From assembly GCA_027382625.1 (NCBI GenBank), contig JAJKFJ010021722.1, positions 172,072 to 236,071 of the forward strand: a DNA stretch of 64,000 nt. Reading direction: 5' to 3'. Each line of letters starts with the position of its first letter. Within the stretch, counting starts at the first letter, position 1. Of the stretch, positions 46,977 through 58,700 are shown one piece after another. The DNA comes from Tetmemena sp. SeJ-2015 (lineage: Eukaryota; Ciliophora; Spirotrichea; Sporadotrichida; Oxytrichidae). A program made the translations under genes and the position numbers. A model generated the notes under the pieces. That model ran no database searches, had not been told where the DNA came from, and worked only from the letters and a program-made list of their open reading frames with translations.

Positions 46977-47765
46977 TCATTGAATTTGTAGGTTATTATT
47001 ATTATTATTATCAACTGGCGTCTGCTTCTTTTTGAAAGAATTGTGCATGCTTGATAGATAAGTATTAAATCCAAGAGCTATGAAATTTGAGAATAGAACC
47101 TGATACTGTATAGGGATAAAAGTAAAATTGATTAAGCATCCTGGTATCCACACCATCCAATTAGTTGTAAATCAATTGATTTCATTTAAATGAATAGTCA
47201 TTTATTAATTTGTTGTTATGGTTTTGAAGTATTTGTTACGAATATCCTCTTTTGCTTTAGCAAAGCTGTGGCCCTCAATGAAATTAACGACTGGGAAAAA
47301 CATGAACATGAGTACGGGAGCGAATATAAACTGATCTATAAACATTTTCTTTGCGATTCCGACTGGAGTTACATTTGGAACAAAGTATGGTAGAAGCTTT
47401 GTAAAGTGGAAATGGAGGATTGGAGCCATATAAAAAGTTCCAAGCACCAAGAACGTGCGAGTCCTGCGCCAGTTGTGGGCTTTCTTCTCTTGTGAGTAAT
47501 CTATATCTAGATTAACTTTTTGATAGGCGTTATATTTTAGTTTAGAAATGCTACTTACTCCTTTCTATAGTTTGGCAAATGCAGTCTCCAAAGCTTCCAA
47601 TCAGCCCACTTGTCACCATCTTAGTCAGCAAGGGGCGAGTTTTCAATGCACTATTCACCACAAATATTAAAATTCAATTTAAGAAACAAAAACATTTATG
47701 AATACTGCATTTTAATGGCAAAACTTATTTTGGTTTTGATTATACTTAGCGAAAAGAAATGACAT
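46977..47765 (-). CDS. Mpv17/PMP22-family membrane protein, paralog a
   Basis: Mpv17-family proteins are four-pass proteins of the mitochondrial inner membrane or peroxisome. After IES removal the start reads MSFLFAKYNSALKTRPLLTK followed by MVTSGLIGSFGDCICQ. Then come MAPILHFHFTKLLPYFVPNV, FIDQFIFAPVLMFMFFPVVN, and the signature NWMVWIPGCLINFTFIPIQY with QVLFSNFIALGFNTYLSSMH. An IES of 86 bp (47656-47741, pointer AAT) splits the N-terminus and one of 48 bp (47163-47210, pointer AAT) precedes the conserved NW. A GT-AG intron lies near 47,490-47,550. Stop TGA 46977-46979. First of four tandem minus-strand paralogs. Confidence 0.9.
47163..47210 (-). other. IES, 48 bp, pointer AAT (Mpv17 paralog a)
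   Basis: The insert lies between ACAACA and TGGATGG and contains a TGA. Joining at AAT gives TITTNWMVWIPG, the family's conserved Asn-Trp. Paralogs b, c and e have IESs at the same site. Confidence 0.85.
47656..47741 (-). other. IES, 86 bp, pointer AAT (Mpv17 paralog a)
   Basis: AAT after AAGTAT on the minus strand repeats before AGTGC. The insert starts CAAAACCAA and contains a TGA. Excision gives KYNSALKTRP. Paralog b has an IES of identical length, pointer and start at the same codon. Confidence 0.9.
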
Positions 47766-48110
47766 GATAATATAAATTTGAATTTTAATTTTGTTGAGAA
47801 AAAATAATTCTTTAAAACATCTCAAGAAGAAAAAATAATTAACACATCAAAGAGTTCTTTAATAAATCCTATGCTCAATGAATTTTATTCATTATAGGCC
47901 AAAAAAAATTTACATACATGATTTAAACAATCTAGAAGAGTAATTGAACTCTTTATCCTGAGGAAGTATTTTTACAAGATAAAGATCTATTTACAATGTA
48001 AAATATAAATATTTGGAGACAATAATCTTTCTTAATTTGAGGAATGATGAAATTAATAAGCAATATCATTTTTTGGTACCATTGATTTATCACGGATCTT
48101 ACAGAAAACT
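47766..48110. other. intergenic spacer between Mpv17 paralogs a and b
   Basis: About 345 bp of very AT-rich DNA. No coding potential, RNA gene or repeat was recognised. Confidence 0.5.
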
Positions 48111-49096
48111 TCAATGTTCCTTGTTTTCGGGTGCCTTCTTGGAGTAAGAATTGTGCATATATGAAAGATACGCATTTACTAACCCTTAAAAATAAAAATC
48201 ATTTATAGTATAATGTTTAATTTATTTATTTTATTATTATATACTTTCAAATTAATCAAGATTGGAAAGAGAGTTAGAATTGTAATTTCTAAAGAAGTTT
48301 TATTCCAATGCTTTCTATTGTGTTTATGATTAGCACTAAATACGCTTTCAAATATTTAAAGGGAATAAATTATGCAAGCTAACCTAAATGGGGGTTTAAT
48401 TGAAGCCAAGAGAGACAAAGTTTGCAAATAGAACTTGATACTGTATAGGAACGAGAGAAAAGTTTACCAAGCTCGCTGGAATCCACACCATCCAATTTAT
48501 ACATGAATAATCAATTATAAACTAACTTATTTGTTGTGACAGTAGGCCAGTATTTGTTTTTGAGGTCTTCCTTTGCCTTGGCGAAACTATGTCCCTCCAC
48601 TAGATTTACCACGGGGAAAAACATGACAATTAGAGTGGGGGCAAACAGTCCCTAGTCAATTAGTAACTTCTTTGCTACTCCGATGGGAGACACACTGGGC
48701 ACGAAGTAAGGCAGTAGATAGGTATAGTGCACGTGTAAAATAGGGGCAATATACAAACTTCCAAGCAGAAGGAAGGTGCGAGTTCTTGGCCAGTTGAATG
48801 GCTTCTTCTCATTTTGAAATTCTAAACACAAACTCAGATTAATCACATTTATAAGAGAGATAGACATCATATTGCTATAAGGTGCTTACAGTTCTCTAGT
48901 TTTTAGCAAAGATAGTCTCCAAAGCCTGCGATCACCCCACTAGTTACCATTTTAGTCACGAGTGGTCTGCTTTGCAAAAGACTATTCATCAAAATGTAAA
49001 TTATAAATATTCAATAGCATTTAAATCTTAAAATAATTGAGTATCTCTAGAATTTAACAATTGGTTTTGATTATACTTAGAGAGAAGATGTGCCAT
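48111..49096 (-). CDS. Mpv17/PMP22-family membrane protein, paralog b
   Basis: This is the closest relative of paralog a. The start after IES removal reads MAHLLSKYNSLLQSRPLVTK and MVTSGVIAGFGD. The middle reads SLYIAPILHVHYTYLLPYFV and the signature NWMVWIPASLVNFSLVPIQY with QVLFANFVSLGFN. Three interruptions are evident: 86 bp at 48987-49072 (AAT), 34 bp at 48498-48531 (AAT, before NW), and a longer one of roughly 200 bp between SLGFN and AYLSYMHNSYSKKAPENKEH (about 48,190-48,390). A GT-AG intron lies near 48,830-48,890. The stop is TGA 48111-48113. Recent tandem duplication with paralog a is likely. Confidence 0.9.
48498..48531 (-). other. IES, 34 bp, pointer AAT (Mpv17 paralog b)
   Basis: Sits before the conserved Asn-Trp as in paralog a (48 bp there). 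Excision gives PTVTTNWMVWIP. Confidence 0.85.
48987..49072 (-). other. IES, 86 bp, pointer AAT (Mpv17 paralog b)
   Basis: Same codon position, pointer, length and first nine bases (CAAAACCAA) as the IES of paralog a, but otherwise diverged. It was therefore present before the duplication. Confidence 0.9.
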
Positions 49097-49170
49097 AGTT
49101 TGATTTTAAATTAATTTTGCTATAATTCTCATCAAATTAGCTTAAAGATTATAAAAGTAACAACTTAAAA

Positions 49171-49981
49171 TCAAACTTAATTATCCTCAGCAATCGATAT
49201 TTATTTCTGATTAACCTTTTACTCTCTGGAAGTTTCTCCATATTTAAAATTCTAGGTAAATAAAAGATATTTAGAGTTCTTATAATAATTTGAATATGAG
49301 TTATGCATGTAAGAGAGATACGCATTGAAAAAGAGTGCTATGAAATTAGAAACCAAGAGCTAATATCTAATTGGGACAAGATACAAGTTAAGAAGTGTTC
49401 CAGGACCCCAGGTTTTAAGATTTGAAGCTAGTAACTTAATTAATTTAGAATGTTTATTTATTTTAGTGAGGGAAGATACTTCTCTCTAACGTCTTTGATA
49501 GATTGTTCGAACGAAATACCCTCTATGAAATTCAGTACTGGGTAAAAGCTAAGCATGTATAAAGGAGCCACAAAAAACTAATCGATCGCTATTTTCTTGA
49601 ATATGGTTGCTCTATTGACAACTGGCACTAAGTAGGGCAGTAATTTACAGTAGTTAAAATAGTAGATCGGACTCATCCAAAATGTGTTTATCAAGAAAAA
49701 TGCTCGAGACCTTTTAAAATCTATTTTGAGGACTTCATCTTTTCTTTCTTCTATGCATTGGCTTTCAGATATCTAAGTGCTTCCATCATTGCTTTTGGTT
49801 TTAGGAAAAAGAAGATGGCTTTTTAAAGTTAGAAAATTTAAAATATTTTAAGTCTTGCCTTGAATTCAATAATCTAGCACATAATATCTCCTAGGCCTCC
49901 TATGACTCCACTGGAAAGCATTCCAGTGAGCAGTGGCTATTTCTGTAGACAGTAATTGTATTTATCAATGAGTTTTTTCAT
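49171..49981 (-). CDS. Mpv17/PMP22-family membrane protein, paralog c
   Basis: The start MKKLIDKYNYCLQKQPLLTG and MLSSGVIGGLGDIMCQ is uninterrupted: the N-terminal IES of a and b is absent. Later text includes the region before KTWGPGTLLNLYLVPIRYQL and VSNFIALFFNAYLSYMHNSY, with a longer polar C-terminus ending at TGA 49171-49173. An IES of about 38 bp (49428-49465, pointer TTTTA on the plus strand) lies just before the conserved Trp; joining needs one extra A. GT-AG introns are probable near 49,810-49,870. The family call is secure. Confidence 0.85.
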
Positions 49982-50156
49982 TTTCTGTAAATAGTAGTTA
50001 TCTACTTACTTTGATAACATGATGAAAAAATCTATTTGACATTAGTGAGAAGAATTTATAAATATCTGGCTTAAAATTAGGATAATTTGATGATGATGAT
50101 TTACAGTAACTCTTACTGACTACATCCCAATTAGGATTAGGCTAATTTATATTTGG

Positions 50157-50934
50157 TCAAATATTGTCTGGAATGCAATCTTCATCTAGGTGTTTCTGTT
50201 TGTATTAGTTGTGCATGTATGATAGATAAGCGTTGAAGAAAATCTGCACGAAGTTTGTGAACAACACATGGTACATATGTGGAATACTAAAAATAAAGTA
50301 CGTTTACTTAATAAGAAGATTTATTGAATGAAGGTGAAGTTTATCATTTGAACCAGAGGCCACACTTTAAATGACATAATCATATTTCAAACAAGGATTA
50401 AATAGTGCAAATTAAATCATAGTGGGAACAATTTTTTGCTTGAGGTCATCTTAAGTTTTGGACAAAGAATTGCCCTCAATCAACATTATATTTTAAATTA
50501 ATCAAGTTCGCAAAAGGATAAAAGAAGGTTATGAGCAAAGGCATAAAAAGCGTTGAATGAATTGCTACTCTCTTCAAATTTCCTATGAAGCCTTTCTAAG
50601 TCACTAGTCTTGGAAGCAATTTAGAAAACCACACATGAAGCATAGGCGCGAAATAAAATACATGGTAAGCATATTAAATAACAAGAGCCAATTATGAAAA
50701 ACTGCTGTGATCTCTTAAAGTTAATCTCCTCTTGTATTTTATAATCTAAAGAAGAAGAAAGAGTTTATATACACCTAATTTTCTCCATAGTAAGAATCTG
50801 CAGATGGTTAACTTACATTTAAAAACGTTTTGACAGATAAGATCTCCAAAGCTGGCTGTCAGCCCAGCCGACATCATTTTTGTGGAGATAGGATATTTAT
50901 GGAGCAAGGAATTGTAAAACTGAACAGCTTTCAT
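50157..50934 (-). CDS. Mpv17/PMP22-family membrane protein, paralog d
   Basis: The start MKAVQFYNSLLHKYPISTKM followed by MSAGLTASFGDLICQNVFKC has no N-terminal IES. The C-terminus reads FNAYLSYMHNQYKQKHLDED and ends at TGA 50157-50159. An interruption with repeated ATTTAA (50373-50417, 45 bp) lies just before KVWPL, again the conserved Trp site, though the joined frame is one base off. An intron follows NVFKC at about 50,810. It is the most diverged of the tandem set. Confidence 0.85.
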
Positions 50935-51037
50935 TCTTAATATTTTCTAAGATAATTTACTCTACATAACATATAGCTACTCTCTTAAGGATATTCTGAA
51001 TCTTGAATGCAGATAAATAAATTTAATTTGATCACAA

Positions 51038-52114
51038 ATGGATTCACAAGCCTCAGATATTGACAGTCAAACAACGAAAAAGCTTGAAGCTAAAGATATG
51101 TTCAGCTTTGAGGGGCAGTCTGAGATCTATGCGAAGATTAGACCTGTCTACCCTTAAGTCTTCTATGATCAACTCTACCCCTACTTAGATTAGAACAAAG
51201 AGTCGTTAAAAAAGGAAAATGACATTACAGATTAGAAGAAGTTTAGAGTATGCATAGATGTCGGAACAGGAACTGGCCAGGTTGCCAGATAAATTGCTCC
51301 TTAGTTTGACCATGTATACGGACTGGACATAAGTGAAAAGTAACTAGAGTAAGGAAGAATCGAAAACAAGGATATGCAAAACATTTCTTTCCATCTAGCA
51401 TCTGTATATGATCTTGAAAGTTTTGCTGAGGAGCATTAACTCCTTGGAAAGATAGATTTGATAATCTTCGGGGAAGTTTTCCACTGGTTCGAATTTGATA
51501 GAGCTCTTGAGATCATTCACAAAGTATCTAAACCATCAAATGCGATCGTTGCAATCTGGACTTACAGGCAATTTTACTTTCTGCACAAGAATATTCAAGA
51601 TGATATACTTTAGTATCAGGCTCCTTATCTCGATGGCTTTTCAGAGATAATTTACGATAAAGACTTCAGCATCTAGGATGAAAACTTGATATCTTTGTAT
51701 ACAAAGTTTCACAAGAGTCTTTTTGAGTTTCATGATAGAGCCTGTCCTTACTACGCATTCGATATTAGAGGAGTGATGGAAACTCTCTATTAGCCTATTA
51801 AATTTGATAAAGAGCACTTTGATTATGTGAATAAGACTTTTTGTGTAGAGTCATTTAAGTCTAATGCTCAGAGAGCTCTTGATTTTTTACTATCCACAAG
51901 TGGATATCGGATTTTGTTAGAAAAGGAAGGCATCCAAATGGGAGATAAGGAAAAAGATCCTGCCATGATATTTACTTCTCAGATTTAGTAAGCCGCTAGA
52001 GAGTATCTTGGCAAAGATAGTGACTCCCTTGGTGAAGAGTTAGAACTGGACAAAATCAACCTTAACATAGGATGGCCATTCTTTTCAATTATTCTTAAGT
52101 GCAAGCCTGAGTGA
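51038..52114 (+). CDS. SAM-dependent methyltransferase (class I)
   Basis: This is an intact reading from ATG 51038 to TGA 52112-52114 (358 residues) with no IES, intron or frame slip, which is unusual in this window. The N-terminal half has the class I fold: FRVCIDVGTGTGQVARQIAP (motif I, DVGTGTGQ), VYGLDISEKQLEQ (acidic end of strand 2), and IDLIIFGEVFHWFEFDRALE (motif around strand 4). The HWF and the IYAKIRPVYPQVFYDQLYPY start match the trans-aconitate methyltransferase / methyltransf_11 group. The substrate cannot be inferred. It stands alone on the plus strand between minus-strand genes. Confidence 0.9.
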
Positions 52115-52255
52115 TTCATCATTCAATCCAAAGGCTTCGAATTACTCAATTCTTAATCTTTTACAAAATATTTAAAGTCCACATATCCAACAACTTTACA
52201 TATTCTCACTTTAAGAAATAACTTATATATTGAAATATATATTATTCATTAGACC

Positions 52256-53739
52256 TAGCTTTATAATTTATTTCGTTTCTTAATTATTAGTTGATCCTCG
52301 AATTATTCTCTCTGCTTTAGTTTCTCAAAGACCTGCGGATTTGCAAGTTTCATCCAGTCTTTTTCTAAAAATGTCCTTTCATATGATCTCATAACCTCCA
52401 CTTTGAATTTCCCCTTCGTAATAATTTAAAAGCACGAGTAAATTAATGAAGTGGAGTAATCTTTCTATCAGAGTTTTTGGGAGAAAGACTAAGTTACTCA
52501 TTTTTCTCTAAGTCCTTTGAAAACTTCTCAGCCTTCTCATAGATCATAAGACTGCTCTTTATTTTACTGCCAATCCCTCCGTTAATGCCAGAAAAGCCGG
52601 ATGTGTATTGCGTCTCTCCAAAATTACAGTATCATCTTATAAAATTGCTAATAAAGATTATAGAAAAAGTTACTTACATCTGCCATATTTTTGAGCTGCG
52701 TTTGATTCAATTTGCTATCGTTATTGTAATTAGATTTTGCAGCATCGAGTGATGAGTTTAAAAATTTCGTGAAGCCAGAATTCCTTCCATAGAGAGAGGA
52801 ATTTTTATCTTCGTTCCCCAAAAGAGCGGGCTTAAGAATCGGCAGTTAAGTGGTGTTCTATTACTATTAAGAAGAGCTATAGTAGGAGGAGGGATTCAGC
52901 TGTCTGCTTCTTTAAGCTTTCTAGGCTATTAACTCTCTGAAGGAAATGTCGCTTTAATTGAATGGCTGCTAACTTATCTTTTTATCTGAGTTTCTCTTGC
53001 TACTCTAGATAATCTTCTCATATTCAAATTAAACACAGGAAGTTGGTTCAAATAAAGGTGATCTCGTTTTGGTTAGCAAGTTGTTGAAATTTGATCTTTA
53101 GGGGAGAGAATGAAGTCTCTTGGTTAATTACTAAAATCTCTGGGCTTAGACTTCTCTCTTAGACTCCATGAGCATACAAACTAGGACAAATTATTTATTC
53201 AGTGAATTTAATAACTAAGATTTGAGGAAGTGTTGAAGCTTGTTTGGGATGGGTTTGATAGGAGTGAATAAAATCAAATAATGGTAAATTGTTTCGATGT
53301 CTCTTAGTCTTAATCAAGTTGTAGTAGAGACTTCCAGGCCCGTTTTCCCTATCTTGCACTATCAATTAAGCTATTTATATAATTTGGCTATCGTCATGTT
53401 CTTATTTAGGGATATCAATAATTTTAAGAATGGATAGATGGTCTATCTTGTCTGTGTATTTGACCAAGGATGAAGTGGCATGGTGATTGACGATTGGCTT
53501 TTTAACACTTGGAGTGTCAAGTAGGGTTTCTTCGCTGTCAGCTAATAGCTTTCACTAGTCCATGAAATTTGAGAAGTACTGCTTCTGTTTGAGTTCACTC
53601 AGATAGCTGTTGATGGTCGAGGGAGAGGCTTTTATGTCTGGAAATTAACTCACTGACTCTTCCTACTGCACTTAGCTATTTACGTTTGTGTAGTTATAGA
53701 TCAATAAAAAAATGAGGGAATGTTTATAGGTGTTCGCAT
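52256..53739 (-). CDS. hypothetical Ser/Lys/Gln-rich protein
   Basis: A possible start at ATG 53739 (MRTPINIPSFFY) is followed, after an intron or IES, by SQFPDIKASPSTINSYLSEL, VNHHATSSLVKYTDKIDHLS and other polar segments in changing frames. The C-terminus DWMKLANPQVFEKLKQREQF and LIIKKRNKLQSQVQ is clear and ends at TGA 52256-52258. No family is recognised. A short GT-AG intron lies near 52,620-52,680. Confidence 0.5.
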
Positions 53740-53890
53740 TTACAGTCTAAGATTAGGGATATCACTGCCTATTCTAAAGTGTATTCAATACACACAAATT
53801 TACAGTTTTAATACATTAAGGAAGAAAAAAGAGAAGATTAAATTATTCTTAATCATAAGCTGTAATTTATTTTGACTCAATAATTTCATA

Positions 53891-54830
53891 TCAAACAAAA
53901 AAATCTATGATTGGCAAGGACTGAGTAGTAATCGTGATGCGGCAAGTTAAAACTTCTTTTTGAGTTTTACTTTTTGCCCTCAATCCCATTCTTTTTCTTC
54001 TGCACCGTTTGCAACTAATCCAGATTCCTTTTATTTAGCTTTTGGCCATCAATAAAAATTATAATTCACTAATTAAAGTATGCTCCATCTATTTATAATA
54101 AGCTTCTTAATAATAACTGAATATTGAATTTGCTCTTTGATAGTAATTGCAAACTAATTTGTCTTATTCTTCTTGGGACTCTCTGAAAGAAACTGATTTT
54201 GATTCCTTGTAGCTCTCACGTGAGAATTAAGTTCTCCATTTAATCCTGTCAATATACTCTAATGAGATCTCTCTTGCGCATTCACAATTGATGTGTAGGC
54301 TTTGTTTTTAGATTCATTTATTATCCTATGTGATTTATCTGCCTTCTTCTCGCTTCCATATTTTCAAATCATGATAAATATAAGAATTAGTGAAGAAGAA
54401 GATGATAAAAAATCTCTTTAAAATAATGATTATGAATCCATTTTATCTTTATAAAATTTAATTATTCCTGCTTTTTTCTAAATTGATTTAATAAATAAAT
54501 TGCATTTGTATTCAACTTATAAACTTTTATTTAAAAATTATTTGAGTGATAACCCCCGACTATTTTATTTTGATAGCTAGGTTACTCCATTATATTCCTG
54601 CCATTCTTTAATGAGATTATATCCTCTTGCTGCAAACTGGTTCTTATAGTGGAAGAGTTTTGTTGCTGTTTATTGTTGTTTTCCATCATGTTTTTCATCA
54701 ACTGCCTTAACCCTCTTTAATTATGTTAGGGGATCACAAATTGCCCCTCTACTACTTTCTAATTTAGCTTTGAATCATTCAATCTTTCTCCCAGCATAAC
54801 CTTAATTGCAAACTAAATATGTTTCTGCAA
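53891..54830 (-). CDS. hypothetical polar protein
   Basis: The N-terminal part reads MLGERLNDSKLNQKVVEGQF, GLRQLMKNMMENNNKQQQNS and SLQQEDIISLKNGRNIMEQP (54,800-54,560). An AT-rich break follows (about 54,370-54,560), then YGSEKKADKSHRIINESKNK, TGLNGELNSHVRATRNQNQF and, after another break, DGQKLNKRNLDQLQTVQKKK to TGA 53891-53893. The two breaks are probably IESs. A residue or exon may precede 54,800 (QKHIQFAIKV). Family unknown. Confidence 0.5.
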
Positions 54831-54967
54831 TATAAAAGTATGTTTATTGCAATTATAGTTTCAATACATGTTCAACCAATTATATAATTAAAACAATTTA
54901 ATCTTATACCACCAATCACCACCTCACACACGCTCACTAAAATAAATCAGCAAAAGCATTTTCAGAC

Positions 54968-55663
54968 ATGGCTTCTTTGTTGCACAAATACAATAGTCTT
55001 CTTATAAAAAGACCATTCATTACTAAAGTACTAACGAGTGGAACTATTGCAGGCTTGGGAGATTCCATCTGCTAGCTTTTGGAAATTAAATATCAAAACA
55101 ACAAGCAGTTAAGATAAATTTATTTAAGACTAGTTAGATTATATATTTATTCAGTTTGACTTCCACAGACTCAGGAAGTTCTTTGCAATAGGAGCTAAAT
55201 TTATATCAATTTATTTTCATTTCAAGCCTTGTTTATTGCACCTTTTTTGCACGTAAATTACACATATGTCTTACCCAGACTATTCGTTTCTGGCTCAAGC
55301 ACTTCAATTGCACTTAAGAAAGTATTGTTTGATCAAACAGTTCTCGCCCCTACCTACTTTTTCCTATTTTACAATGTAATAAACAGACTAGAAGGCCGCA
55401 CTCAAAGTGAAATTAGAGAACAACTCCAGTCAAAATTTTGGCCTACTATGTTTAAATAAGTCAGTCTTACTTTTAAAATATAAAATATGCTAATGAATTG
55501 GAAAGTGTGGCCATTGATAAACTTAATCAACTTTAGATTCATACCTATACACCTGCAAGTGCTCTGGAATAACTTCTTCTCAATGTTCTTCAATGCTTTT
55601 CTCTCATATATGCATCACAGCTACGAGTAATAAACTTGGTAAGAGTCATCCAAATAGAAGTGA
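54968..55663 (+). CDS. Mpv17/PMP22-family membrane protein, paralog e
   Basis: On the plus strand, the start MASLLHKYNSLLIKRPFITK and VLTSGTIAGLGDSICQLLEI has no N-terminal IES, confirming the excision inferred in a and b. Text continues FDFHRLRKFFAIG, FIAPFLHVNYTYVLPRLFVS, LFDQTVLAPTYFFLFYNVIN, NWKVWPLINLINFRFIPIHL and FFNAFLSYMHHSYE. Introns interrupt the first third (about 55,113-55,160 and 55,197-55,230). A 42-bp insert (55454-55495, pointer AA) again falls before the conserved NW and can be read through in frame. Stop TGA 55661-55663. Confidence 0.9.
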
Positions 55664-55765
55664 ATTAATTTTTCATTTCTTGAGAATATCATTCTATGCT
55701 AAAATGTGAGATAGTTGATGAACCAAAAAATTTATAAAGATAATTAGAAAATCTAAGTTGCTATT

Positions 55766-58700
55766 TCAAGAATCCTCTGAGGAATGTTGGCTGTCCATCT
55801 CCTCTATAATTGATTGTTGTACGTGAGTTAATGGATTAGTCTGTCTGTTTGCCATATTTGCGTTGGTAATAATCTGTTCCTTGCCATCTGACTCTCCGTT
55901 CTGGTTTGTAGTGATTCCTATACTATCTTCCTGTATATCACTATCATCACTCTGATACTCATCACTGTCCTGAGAGCCTCCATTTCCATTCATATTCTTA
56001 TGAGACAGACTATCGTTAATCCGCAGATTTAAATGATCCTCTTCGTCAGGTCCTTAATCTCTGCTCCCATTTATCGTGTGCGAGTATAGATAAATCATTA
56101 AGATAAATAGAAACAAGTTAATGAAATCAATTAAGTAATAAGGATCTTCTATTCCTTCGAGCTCACTCTAAGACTTTTATTGATGCATTCGATAATAAGG
56201 ATTTAAGTAAAAACTCTTTTTAAGACTGATAGATTTGATTGGTATTGAAAATATTTGCTCCCTATTCGAAGGGGAGGACTTAATTGTTATTTACTCTGGC
56301 TGCCTCTTCTTCAATAATCTGACTTCCATAAGTGTTCTATTTTAAGATGCCTCTCTATGATCTTTTTCTTTTCGAAAATACTGTATAAAAATCTATATAC
56401 ATTTTCGCTACCTTCTCGAGTTCCTCCTTATTTAGCTCCAGTCTCTGAAATAGCTCACTCAATTTGAGTGAGTCCATGATTTGTGGAGACAGAAGTCTTT
56501 AGAACATCTCCAATATCAAAGATAACAACAAATAATTCATATTGTCCATTTTATAAATTTTAATAATTTAAAAGAACCAAAGCCAAAAAGTAGACTGATG
56601 AGCCATTCCTTGTAGGAGAGACCATCCTTCGCAACTTCAAAAAAGTCCCCAGCGAACTAAACTATCGCAGCCTACACAAAGAATAGGCTTATGAAAATTA
56701 TTGAAAAGAGATAGTTGTGTGCGAATTTTCTCTTCACAAAAGCAAAACTAAACTCAAATTTGTTCCCATAGAAGAAACAGTTCAGCAAGTTGAAAAACTG
56801 CATCATCAGAAAAGTATTGAAAATTTAATTTTACTTCATGCATAATAGAGATTGTTAATTTAAATAACTGTGAAATGCCTACTAGTGCCTGCACTTTCGT
56901 CATCTGGACCATAGTCTATTTCTCCGTTCAAATAGATTATTGTTTAAAAATTCAGAGTCGGTATTTTAATGAATTATAGACAAAATTATGAAATAACCTT
57001 CCACTTTCCATGCTTGGGAAAATCTTCTCGCCCCAAAAAAGAAGGGTTATCACTACTATTATTTGATATAATGAGTGGAAAACTATACTCTTCACCAGAT
57101 CACTAGAGAATAAGTAATCATTTGAATCCTTTACTTGGGCTGAATGCTGCTGTTTATCAAAAGCAAGAGCAAAAGAGCCAATAGTATCCATGAGAATGTT
57201 TACCCAGAGCAGTTGAATAGGAGGAAGCACAAATTCTCTCAACAGTAAACATATTTAAATTAAATTTAAAGTATTGAACTTACGAAATTGACAAATACTA
57301 GAGAAACTGATATAGTAAGCTAAAATCTTAGGAATCTTCTTAAATTTACAATCTTCTGAGCATATTCAATTTATATTCAACAACTTGAATTCTTTCATTT
57401 TCAAGCTGATTAAAAATAAAGTGGGATTCATTTTAGATCGAAATGTTAATATGCGCACTTTGGTATAGACCCGAATAAGGGCAAATAATTAATAAAGAAT
57501 CGCTTTAATTTTGAAAAATCATTATGTCTGCATCAGCAAAATAGTTATGATCTTCGGTTTACTTCGCTTCAATTCCTACAGTTTTGCCACTATTTAAAAT
57601 TTTAGAGACACTTTGTATATTGCTTACCGATTTTTATAAAGTCTCATAAGTATCCGTGCCATGGTGGGAGTGGAATCACAAAATATGACTATCTCTGACA
57701 TCAGTCTTTGCATGTTTAAAAAAGAAAAAGGGTTAAGTTAGGTATACTCACTTCAAAATATTTAGAAATAAGTTTAATTAATATATTCAATGATAAAGTC
57801 GTTATATTGAGTTCCATCTATCATTTAGCTGCGCTTCTCTTCGTTTAGGTTCCAGCTAAAGTATTAATTTTGAGAAATATTTTAGATTACCTTCGGCATT
57901 TACATTTAAAGACTAAATCCGCAGTGAGTTTGGCTTTGCAATTTAAACACTCCAGTCTCTCGAAAAGAAATTTAAGAGAAATTGATGACAAATAAAAGTT
58001 TGTAGAATCCTTCCTAATCAATAATTTGGCCAATCCCAAACTCTGAATCCTTCGTGTAAAGCAGAATCTATCTCTGGGAAGATATAAAGAAATATTTTTA
58101 ATGAATACAAGGATAGAGATTATTATAATTAAAATTATGTACTTAAAAAGAACTCACTTGTATTAGCTTTAATAAACTTAAATTTCAGTAGTTGCAGACC
58201 CTAATCTTATTAAAAATGAGTTACTTTTAAATCTTCTTTTCTTTAACAGCTAACAAGCCTAGGCATATAAGTTTAGTGTTTTCTTAATTAGCTTGCTCTA
58301 TGTATGCGTCAAGAGGTCTAATATTTTTGTATGCAAACATAAATACTAAGTTTCCTTATAGCTCATGCTTATCAATAAATTCTGAGTATTCCTCAAAGCT
58401 CACCTCATCGAATTGCCGAACTACTCCATTTTTAAAAATGGAAAGCCAAAATTTTAAATTTTAGTCGAGATAAAAGCTACAGTTGTTAAGCCAATCGCCT
58501 GTAGCTCTTGCTATCACATGAATCCTGTGCTTAAATTCAAGGCTGGTATCTGCGTTTTTAATGATAGTAGAACTGCACTGTCTAAATGAATCATACTCAA
58601 GCCTGTTAAAATTGCTACAGTCCCATTATAATCTCTGAATTTCTTGATAGAGATCAATTTTTGAGTTCAATTTTCTGAAAATAAAGTCTATGAAAGCTTG

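Noticed and set aside
56537..56549. ATPase gene ending at TGA 56537 with a new gene starting at 56549
   Set aside because: A TCTTT-bounded IES covers both sites and its removal continues the same protein in frame.
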